This document shows positions 1 to 4,728 of a stretch of 5,552 bases of DNA, piece after piece. The stretch comes from Candidatus Hodarchaeota archaeon (GTDB taxonomy: Archaea > Asgardarchaeota > Heimdallarchaeia > Hodarchaeales > YT1-039). The stretch covers positions 1 through 5,552 of the forward strand of contig JAEOTF010000199.1 of NCBI GenBank assembly GCA_016840025.1, in the 5' to 3' direction. Position 1 is the first letter of the stretch. Each line of letters starts with the position of its first letter. The notes beneath the pieces were generated by a model. The model worked only from the letters and a program-made list of their open reading frames with translations, ran no database searches and was not told the DNA's origin. A program made the position numbers and the translations under genes.

Positions 1-327
1 CCACTTACCGTCTTACTTGCAATCATACCGTATATCTTCGGAGTTTGGACTCTGAATACAGATATTATCATATTCTGTGGAGTTATAGTACTAGTTGCAA
101 CAGCAAATATAATACTCTCGCTTAGTATCTTTTTATTGCTACCCGCGTTTACAGATAAAGATGGAGCATATGGCTTGAATATAATGCTTCTCATGAGTCT
201 CGCTGTGATACTATTCATGGTCTCTCTAACTGTTTTGGAAAATGAATACTTAGCTATACCAATTCTCTGGATTTGTGCTTTATTATTACTTCCTATAGGA
301 ATATGGAAATTCAGTAGATTAGAATAA
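1..327 (+). CDS. Multi-pass membrane protein, C-terminal part (5' end outside window)
   Basis: The reading frame is open from base 1 to a TAA at 325-327, giving at least 108 residues, so the true start lies upstream of the window. The visible part is almost wholly hydrophobic and reads as four membrane helices: about residues 2-18, 20-46, 57-75 and 80-100. Short polar loops separate them, including a DKDG turn near residues 51-54, and the protein ends in a short basic tail (WKFSRLE). No catalytic or binding motif is visible and I do not recognise the family. It could be the membrane half of a transporter, a permease subunit or an uncharacterised membrane protein. An internal TTG at 136 could be read as a start, but the upstream sequence is equally hydrophobic and in frame, so a partial gene is more likely. 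It shares its direction with the next gene but is separated from it by 232 bases. Confidence 0.7.
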   Translation, partial: PLTVLLAIIPYIFGVWTLNTDIIIFCGVIVLVATANIILSLSIFLLLPAFTDKDGAYGLNIMLLMSLAVILFMVSLTVLENEYLAIPILWICALLLLPIGIWKFSRLE

Positions 328-559
328 GTTACAACAAATGTCAATACATAAAAAACTTGGAATATATTCTAACCTTTCTTCATAGATTTGAAATAGAAAT
401 AATCGAATTGTATACGTAGAGAGAATTTAATAATAAAATGCAGATCCTATAAAACTTCCATTTCAATCTCTAGCGAATGAATCGAGGGAATAAAGTAGAA
501 AACATATTAATTCATTACATTCATTAGCTAATAAATCAGATCGGTTTAATGGTGTTTTT
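328..559. other. Intergenic region upstream of the 7-helix protein
   Basis: This 232-base AT-rich stretch contains no convincing gene. Several TATA-like strings are present (around 426-435, 447-454 and 501-509), but none stands out enough to call the promoter of the gene at 560. No strong T-tract terminator follows the gene ending at 327. The most structured part is the repeat cluster at 471-530, listed separately. Confidence 0.5.
471..530. repeat. Imperfect 12-bp inverted repeat with an extra half-site
   Basis: TAGCGAATGAAT at 471-482 is matched in inverted orientation by ATTCATTAGCTA at 519-530, with 11 of 12 positions complementary and a 36-base spacer. A second copy of the core ATTCATTA lies at 510-517, one base before the copy at 519-526. 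Two tandem half-sites and one inverted half-site within 90 bases of the start at 560 could be an operator, or a long-looped stem in a leader transcript. The sequence is AT-rich, so chance cannot be excluded. Confidence 0.4.
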
Positions 560-1657
560 ATGGATATAGGAGCTTACCCTTTTCTACTCTTCATTTTTGA
601 CCTTTGTTCATACGGAATAGCTCTTATCATTGTTGTTAGAACTTTCCGAGCATACAAACTTCCCAGTCATCTTTATATGGTAGTTGCTTTCGGATGTTTT
701 TTTCTTAGTGGATTATCACGTTTTACATCAAACCTTTTGTTTTCCTCTTCTACCTCATATACATCATCAGACCTTATTTTGCAATGGCAACTAGTAAACA
801 CCTTTCTGGTCATAGGATGGATGTTTATTTTCTATGGATTCTTCAGATACCGATCAAACAGATTTTCATTCGGTGCTAATGCAACATCATTTCTTGGAGG
901 GATTATATTGTCCGCATTTTACTATCCTGACTGGATAACAGTCTCCTACGAAGCAAGTACTGGGTGGACAGCAACCTACGAGACAACAATAGGAATTATA
1001 ATGATTCCATTTATTATAATCTTCATACTATCATGGATCCTTCCGCTTATCATCTTTATTCGTAATAACCCGAGAACAACACGATCTAGTTGGTTACAAT
1101 TACTATCGTTTGGTTTATGTATAATATGGGCACTATTGGTCTTATTTTCAGCCATTGAAATAATAAAATTAGGACGCCCTTTTCTTTTCGCGCTTTCTTG
1201 GCTACTCTGGTCGTTTTCGGTCTATGAGAATCCCCTTGTACTTTGTCATAGTAAAACAGAAGCAGATTGGTTATTAATCATCCATAAAACAGGGTTGCCG
1301 CTCTATTATTATAGTATTTCTGACCAAATGCCGCAGAACTTAACCCTGGCTGCAGGGATGCTATCATCAATAGACACAATTTTTAGTTCTCTTCTTTCAG
1401 ATGGTGCAAAGTTGGCAAGTGTAGGCTACAAGGACAAGCAACTGATTTTTCATCATAAGGATGATTTTTCTGTGTTATTACTTAGCAAATCGGTCGATAA
1501 GGTTTTAAATATCGCTTTGCAGCATTTTGGTGATCGGTTTGAGAGATTATACCATCCAAAACTAAAGAGTTCATTGGTTGAATCAAATGATTATATTCCT
1601 ACAGACGGACTAATTTTAGAAATATTCACTCCGTTATTAGATCAACTTAATAATTAA
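560..1657 (+). CDS. Seven-helix membrane protein with C-terminal longin-like domain
   Basis: This 365-residue protein has two parts. Residues 1-222 are hydrophobic and read as seven membrane helices: about 5-27, 37-60, 75-95, 107-123, 142-167, 178-200 and 204-222. Basic loops such as RTFRAYK, FRYRSNR and RNNPRTTR fit a topology with the N-terminus outside and the C-terminus in the cytoplasm. Residues 235-335 are soluble and follow the pattern strand-strand-helix-strand-strand-strand-helix: DWLLIIHKT, LPLYYYSI, a helix about 260-281, LASVGYK, QLIFHHK, FSVLLLSK, then a helix about 311-331, with a last helix 350-362. That order matches the longin fold, related to roadblock domains, which Asgard archaea encode in number and which bind or regulate small GTPases. 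The arrangement suggests a receptor-like sensor passing a signal to a cytoplasmic partner; this is inference. No kinase, methyl-acceptor or cyclase motif is present. The ATG at 560 follows GGTG at 551-554 by 5 bases, and no in-frame start lies between it and the upstream stop at 491-493. The gene appears monocistronic and ends before a terminator. Confidence 0.8.
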   Translation: MDIGAYPFLLFIFDLCSYGIALIIVVRTFRAYKLPSHLYMVVAFGCFFLSGLSRFTSNLLFSSSTSYTSSDLILQWQLVNTFLVIGWMFIFYGFFRYRSNRFSFGANATSFLGGIILSAFYYPDWITVSYEASTGWTATYETTIGIIMIPFIIIFILSWILPLIIFIRNNPRTTRSSWLQLLSFGLCIIWALLVLFSAIEIIKLGRPFLFALSWLLWSFSVYENPLVLCHSKTEADWLLIIHKTGLPLYYYSISDQMPQNLTLAAGMLSSIDTIFSSLLSDGAKLASVGYKDKQLIFHHKDDFSVLLLSKSVDKVLNIALQHFGDRFERLYHPKLKSSLVESNDYIPTDGLILEIFTPLLDQLNN

Positions 1658-1692
1658 CTCTGAATAAAACTAAAAAGTGTAGAAATAAGTCT

Positions 1693-1734
1693 AAAAGAGT
1701 GTAATCTAAAATTTAACTCTTTTTTGTGATTTTT
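1693..1734 (+). terminator. Hairpin plus T-tract terminator after the 7-helix protein
   Basis: AAAAGAGT at 1693-1700 pairs perfectly with ACTCTTTT at 1716-1723 across a 15-base loop. The pairing runs into a run of six T (1720-1725), and a second run of five T follows at 1730-1734. The site lies 36 bases after the stop at 1657. Archaeal transcription stops mainly on coding-strand T-tracts, so either run could serve; the stem may assist. Confidence 0.5.
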
Positions 1735-1744
1735 CGACTTGCTA

Positions 1745-1772
1745 ATTCTTCCAACAAATGATTCTTCCAACA
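1745..1772. repeat. 12-bp direct repeat, 16-bp period
   Basis: ATTCTTCCAACA occurs exactly twice, at 1745-1756 and 1761-1772, separated by AATG. It lies between the terminator of the upstream gene and the promoter of the PadR operon, outside any supported gene. It may be a pair of protein-binding half-sites or a simple local duplication. Confidence 0.55.
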
Positions 1773-1847
1773 TCGTATAATTGAACATGATAAAAATAGT
1801 AGCACTTTTGTTGATTAATTTTTTTATTAAAGAAGTATATTTCAATA

Positions 1848-1871
1848 ATGAATATTTATTTTATGAATATT
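1848..1871. repeat. 9-bp direct repeat just upstream of the PadR promoter
   Basis: ATGAATATT occurs at 1848-1856 and again at 1863-1871, a 15-base period. The second copy extends into the palindrome GAATATTC at 1865-1872. It ends 8 bases before the BRE/TATA element, a position fitting an activator or repressor site, but the low complexity of the region weakens the case. Confidence 0.35.
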
Positions 1872-1878
1872 CAGATTT

Positions 1879-1894
1879 CGAACACTTTATATAT
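1879..1894 (+). promoter_or_regulatory. BRE/TATA promoter of the PadR operon
   Basis: CGAACAC (1879-1885) followed by TTTATATAT (1886-1894) is a close match to the archaeal purine-rich BRE plus TATA arrangement. A transcript start about 26 bases beyond the box centre falls near 1917, which leaves a leader of only a few bases before the ATG at 1924. CAGAT (1872-1876) and ATCTG (1893-1897) form a short inverted repeat that brackets the element, so an autorepressor could occlude it; that part is speculative. Confidence 0.55.
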
Positions 1895-1923
1895 CTGGAC
1901 TTATATAATTTCTTTAGGTTCAA

Positions 1924-2283
1924 ATGCAGGAATCAGCTAACCAAATGGATTATATTTTATATATAGGGAGAGCTACGTCAATACTTATCATCTTAAGCCT
2001 TCTAAATCAGGATAAAGAGCATAGTGGGTATTCTCTCATCAAAAAAATCAAGAATATGTCTGAAGGAAAACTCAAATTTCGAGCTGGAACCATTTATTCG
2101 CAAATTGACAAATTAGCAGAACAAGGTTTGATTAAGCAAGATAGCCGAGATATATCCACACGTGAAGGTATTATTCGTCATAAATCTGTTTATTCTCTAA
2201 GATCAGAAGGTAGGAGAGTTTTGGAGCGTATGCGACTAGAATGGGAAGATGTACTTGAAATAATTGGACTGATTATTCAATAG
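1924..2283 (+). CDS. PadR-family winged-helix transcriptional regulator
   Basis: This 119-residue protein has the single winged-helix domain of PadR regulators and a usual length for the short (PadR-s2-like) form. Family hallmarks visible are SGYSLIKKI at residues 34-42, AGTIYSQIDKLAEQGLI at 54-70 (recognition helix and following turn), and the wing around 85-100, where RHKSVYSLRSEGRRVL matches the usual R-x-x-Y-x-L-T-x-x-G pattern. The C-terminal helix (about 95-118) would form the dimer interface. PadR proteins are cytoplasmic DNA-binding dimers, usually repressors of their own operon and of neighbouring envelope or stress genes. The next gene follows after 11 bases and is probably co-transcribed. 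The ATG at 1924 was chosen because the BRE/TATA element predicts a nearly leaderless transcript; AGGT at 1916-1919 is at most a weak ribosome site. The ATG at 1945 (residue 8) is a possible alternative that would still keep the whole domain. Confidence 0.9.
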   Translation: MQESANQMDYILYIGRATSILIILSLLNQDKEHSGYSLIKKIKNMSEGKLKFRAGTIYSQIDKLAEQGLIKQDSRDISTREGIIRHKSVYSLRSEGRRVLERMRLEWEDVLEIIGLIIQ

Positions 2284-2286
2284 GAG
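2283..2286 (+). promoter_or_regulatory. Shine-Dalgarno site that fixes a TTG start
   Basis: GGAG at 2283-2286 overlaps the last base of the PadR stop codon and lies 8 bases before the TTG at 2295. This spacing supports initiation at the TTG and points to translational linkage between the two genes. Confidence 0.6.
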
Positions 2287-2294
2287 TAAAAAAA

Positions 2295-3251
2295 TTGATT
2301 AATAATAAAGTTCAGTTTTCGATAGAAAGTTTAGCGGTCTATTTCACAGATGACGCGTGGGATTTAGTACATTCCTTTTTTTCTAAATTGCAGAAAAAGA
2401 TGGGTGATTCTAGAGTTCCACAAAAAAGACAAATATTTATTTTAAATGGTTTGAATGATTTTATTAATGAATATATAGCAGATTATAAAGATAAAGAAAA
2501 AATAAACTTTGATGCGACTTTAGGGCTTTTAGGAGAAATGGGGTCTCCAACAGATATAGTTCTAACAATGGATGTATCCGAATCTCATGGAATTATCTCA
2601 GAAAGTGAAAGTCTCGCTGAAACTGGAGAACCAGTAATCTGCAAAAATTGCTATTATTCAAATCTGAATGACGCTAGATTTTGTGAAAATTGTGGGAAAA
2701 AGCTTATCGGGTTAGATAAAACGAAAATTAGGTTAGATAAAACTTCCAAGATTAGATATAACAAAGCATTAAGCTATTTTCAACACAGGTTTTATCTTGG
2801 CTTTTCTTTGACTTTCTTTTCAGGGTTATTATTTGTTTACCTCAGCATCGGAGGTGAATTATGGTGTGTCATACCTGCATTTACAATTATCGGGGTTTCT
2901 ACAGGTTCGTTTATTTCTAATTTTTTGGGAGAAAAAAAACCTAAAGATATTCCATATCTTGAGCTACTCACAGCTAAAATAATGCTTGATGGATATATCA
3001 GAGAGAAATTAAGGGGAGTTAACAAAAATATTTGTACATTTTTAGGGGTTTCACTTTTAATATGGGTAGTAGCTTCAGTCATAGCTAATACAACAAGAGT
3101 TTCAACAGATTGGACAGTACCTCCGTTAAATGAGTTTTTGTTAGTATTCTATATAGTAAGCGCATTTTGTTTGAGTTTTAATGGATTTTTTTTGATGTAT
3201 TACTATGATTGGGATAATTTAACTAAATTTATCCAGAAGAATAAGGGATAG
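2295..3251 (+). CDS. PadR-partner membrane protein: HAAS-like domain, zinc ribbon, four membrane helices
   Basis: This 318-residue protein has three parts. Residues 20-92 are mostly helical and end in LLGEMGSPTDIVLTM. That resembles the HAAS/DUF1700-type domain (helical, closing with a G-x-P motif) often encoded beside PadR regulators, where it is thought to act as a membrane-tethered partner or antagonist; the match is by pattern only. Residues 116-133 form a short zinc ribbon, CKNC-x10-CENC, with all four cysteines (C116, C119, C130, C133) present. Residues 166-303 hold four membrane helices, about 166-185, 188-210, 246-266 and 279-303, so the N-terminal domains should face the cytoplasm. 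A short in-frame repeat (LDKT twice) sits in the linker at 140-150. The start is TTG at 2295, supported by GGAG 8 bases upstream; the gene begins 11 bases after the PadR stop, so the two form an operon. The likely role is to sense membrane or envelope state and modulate the PadR protein. Confidence 0.75.
   Translation: MINNKVQFSIESLAVYFTDDAWDLVHSFFSKLQKKMGDSRVPQKRQIFILNGLNDFINEYIADYKDKEKINFDATLGLLGEMGSPTDIVLTMDVSESHGIISESESLAETGEPVICKNCYYSNLNDARFCENCGKKLIGLDKTKIRLDKTSKIRYNKALSYFQHRFYLGFSLTFFSGLLFVYLSIGGELWCVIPAFTIIGVSTGSFISNFLGEKKPKDIPYLELLTAKIMLDGYIREKLRGVNKNICTFLGVSLLIWVVASVIANTTRVSTDWTVPPLNEFLLVFYIVSAFCLSFNGFFLMYYYDWDNLTKFIQKNKG
2710..2743 (+). repeat. In-frame 13-bp direct repeat in the linker of the zinc-ribbon protein
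   Basis: GGTTAGATAAAAC occurs at 2710-2722 and 2731-2743, with a period of exactly 21 bases (seven codons). It produces the repeated LDKT in the basic linker between the zinc ribbon and the first membrane helix. This looks like a small in-frame duplication that lengthened the linker. Confidence 0.6.
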
Positions 3252-3273
3252 CTCTAGTTAGTGAAAGCTAGCT

Positions 3274-3281
3274 AATATAAA
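3274..3281 (+). promoter_or_regulatory. Candidate TATA box of the anchored secreted protein
   Basis: AATATAAA at 3274-3281 is TATA-like. The purine-rich GTGAAAG (3261-3267) upstream could act as BRE, and the 8-base palindrome AGCTAGCT (3266-3273) abuts the box. A transcript start about 26 bases downstream falls near 3304, after the ATG at 3290 but before the ATG at 3323. It lies in the 38-base gap after the zinc-ribbon gene, so read-through from that operon is also possible. Confidence 0.4.
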
Positions 3282-3307
3282 ATCTATCGATGAAAGTACT
3301 TATTGAG

Positions 3308-3312
3308 AAGGA
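3308..3312 (+). promoter_or_regulatory. Ribosome binding site favouring the ATG at 3323
   Basis: AAGGA at 3308-3312 (with GGATGA at 3310-3315) lies 7-10 bases before the ATG at 3323. Nothing comparable precedes the in-frame ATG at 3290. Together with the TATA position this favours 3323 as the start. Confidence 0.45.
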
Positions 3313-3322
3313 TGAAAAAATA

Positions 3323-4237
3323 ATGAATATGAGAAGGAAAAGTATTCAAAGCGTTATTGTATTCGTAATCTTGGTAATTAGTGGATGTGGATGCGTTTTA
3401 GTTGCTGGTAATGATGATCAAATATCAAATAATGATGTGATTATAGAATTTCCAAATAACAGTCCTGATTTTGAATATGGTTTTCTAGAAAATAAGTTAA
3501 GCTATAGTCTTTATTGGGATAGCATTATAGAGTACAGAGATCTTAATTATGATGGTAATTACGAGGCGGGGAGTGATGGGAAACCGATAGCAAATTATAG
3601 CTTCTCAGAGCTGAATTTTCAATCAATAAACCAGAAAACGAAGTTACCACAAGGCATCAAAGAGAAAAAAGCATTTATAGCTCAAGCTACTCATAATAAT
3701 CATAAATTCACTTTAAATATTAGTATTGGACTCTTAGATGAATCAAATCGACCATTAATTGGAAAATTTGTCATAAACTTGAAAAATTGGAAATTCCAAA
3801 ATCCTTCTAACCGTTTGATGATTGGGTTTGAATTCTTCAGTGATGATTATACTACTTACATTTCATATTATGGTAATTCTAGAAGAGATTTTTTCATGAT
3901 GAGAGAAATTAAGATTAGTGAAGGTATCCTAGGAACAGGTACATCTTATAAGTGGATAAATACGACACATTTCTCTTCAGATAAGGAAGATTTTTTACTT
4001 TCTAGCTCTTGTGGAAATTATCAAGAGAATTATGAAAAAGTGGGGATAGGGGATTATATGTATCTTAGATATAATTATGAATCATTTGAGAATGAATTCC
4101 AGCATACAACAGACTTTGATTTAACTATAAGAAATACTAAAAGGGCTTCATTCCCGACGATTTTACCTCTTACTTCGCTATTTTTATTAAGTATAGTAGT
4201 AGTAATAGTAAGAAAACGAGGAAAAAAATATTTATGA
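3323..4237 (+). CDS. Secreted or surface protein with C-terminal membrane anchor
   Basis: From the ATG at 3323 this is 304 residues. It begins with a signal sequence: MNMRRKS, then a hydrophobic stretch to about residue 29. ISGC at 19-22 resembles a lipobox, but cleavage after VLVAG is equally possible. The middle (about 30-275) is extracellular, rich in aromatic and beta-forming residues, with sequons at N91 (NYS), N132 (NIS) and N213 (NTT). Residues 73-85 read DLNYDGNYEAGSD, like the D-x-N-x-D-G calcium loops of EF-hand and dockerin proteins. The end, about 277-298, is a membrane helix followed by RKRGKKYL, a stop-transfer anchor. The LKNWKF and IGFEFFS segments recall archaeal, especially Asgard, surface proteins of unknown function; I cannot name the family. 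The longer start at 3290 adds an acidic 11-residue lead that suits a signal peptide poorly and has no ribosome site. It lies downstream of the PadR operon and could be one of its targets. Confidence 0.75.
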   Translation: MNMRRKSIQSVIVFVILVISGCGCVLVAGNDDQISNNDVIIEFPNNSPDFEYGFLENKLSYSLYWDSIIEYRDLNYDGNYEAGSDGKPIANYSFSELNFQSINQKTKLPQGIKEKKAFIAQATHNNHKFTLNISIGLLDESNRPLIGKFVINLKNWKFQNPSNRLMIGFEFFSDDYTTYISYYGNSRRDFFMMREIKISEGILGTGTSYKWINTTHFSSDKEDFLLSSSCGNYQENYEKVGIGDYMYLRYNYESFENEFQHTTDFDLTIRNTKRASFPTILPLTSLFLLSIVVVIVRKRGKKYL

Positions 4238-4266
4238 AGAAGTGAATTAAATCAATCTATAAATGA

Positions 4267-4449
4267 TTATGAATTAGCTAGACTTCCCAAAAGTGTCCAA
4301 CATTCCAGCCAATCTATAGACAGTTGGAATTCATCAGCTACCCAAAGACTATCCCACCCCGAATCCTCAATTTTTCTTGAAATTTGAACCATGTTATTAT
4401 ATGGCAGTTCTTGGATGAGAATCACACCAAACTTGAAGCTCCTATTCAA
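4267..4449 (-). pseudogene. Truncated luciferase-like (LLM-class) F420/flavin oxidoreductase remnant
   Basis: The minus-strand frame gives 60 residues that match the start of luciferase-like monooxygenase-class oxidoreductases, which use FMN or F420 in a TIM barrel. Visible are strand 1 (FKFGVILIQELPYNNMVQIS), the hallmark SGWDSLWVADEF, and WLECWTLLGSLANS, where the family normally continues with a threonine and the next barrel strand. Here a TAA (4267-4269) ends the frame, and the 29 bases up to the neighbouring gene's stop do not continue the homology in any frame I could read. Family members usually run to about 300-350 residues, so over 80 per cent of the protein is missing and the barrel and cofactor site cannot form. 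The start is TTG, preceded by GGTGA with a 6-base spacer. The gene is tail to tail with the secreted-protein gene, so a deletion or rearrangement at this junction probably removed its 3' part. Confidence 0.75.
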
Positions 4450-4455
4450 CGAATT

Positions 4456-4460
4456 TCACC
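4456..4460 (-). promoter_or_regulatory. Ribosome binding site of the oxidoreductase remnant
   Basis: On the minus strand GGTGA at 4460-4456 lies 6 bases before the TTG start at 4449. It is a good Shine-Dalgarno match and shows that the remnant retains its genuine 5' end. Confidence 0.5.
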
Positions 4461-4488
4461 TTACTTTGAACTACATGTAATTCTGATG

Positions 4489-4495
4489 ATATAAA
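4489..4495 (-). promoter_or_regulatory. TATA box of the oxidoreductase remnant
   Basis: On the minus strand the sequence reads TTTATAT at 4495-4489, close to the archaeal TATA consensus. A start of transcription about 26 bases downstream would fall near 4466, just before the ribosome site at 4460-4456. The remnant may therefore still be transcribed. Confidence 0.45.
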
Positions 4496-4728
4496 TCACA
4501 TTAAGACAAGAATTACAGAAATTAAGAGGGATAAAGAGGTATCAAGAGGATTATCTTATCAATATTCTAGCTTAATATTCTCACAATGTGACATGGTAAA
4601 AATAACTTTTTTGTTGTTGATAAGCGATGCTTTGTTTAGTTTGTTCATCATTGTCATTCAAAACGCTGTTTATGTTCTATAAAACTATATTTTTGAATTG
4701 AACAATATGCAAGGCGACTTCTAAGCTC
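4496..4728. other. Gene-free AT-rich region between two minus-strand genes
   Basis: No frame of convincing composition or start context is present. A run of six T at 4607-4612, facing A-rich bases at 4598-4602, could end transcription on either strand, including that of the Ig-repeat gene entering from the right, but it lies about 120 bases from that gene's stop. I see no RNA gene or mobile-element end here. Confidence 0.4.

Noticed and set aside
1654..1845. Minus-strand 63-codon frame over the intergenic region
   Set aside because: It spans the terminator hairpin and the 12-base repeats, has no ribosome site, and resembles no family.
1781..1966. Plus-strand 61-codon frame between the terminator and the PadR gene
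   Set aside because: Its composition is that of AT-rich noncoding DNA (runs of F, Y, I, N). It covers the PadR promoter and overlaps the PadR start in another frame.
2837..3082. Minus-strand 81-codon frame
   Set aside because: It lies wholly inside the membrane part of the zinc-ribbon protein and is an antisense shadow.
3290..3322. ATG at 3290 as start of the secreted protein
   Set aside because: It has no ribosome site, lies upstream of the predicted transcript start, and would put an acidic lead before the signal peptide. It remains possible if the gene is read from the upstream operon.
4238..4266. Frameshifted continuation of the oxidoreductase remnant
   Set aside because: The bases beyond the stop do not encode the expected next barrel strand in the frames I read, so a simple frameshift or point stop does not explain the truncation.
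4598..4612. Bidirectional terminator at the A/T runs
   Set aside because: The runs are short, the stem is nearly all A-T, and the distance from either gene end is large, so it is mentioned but not called as a feature.
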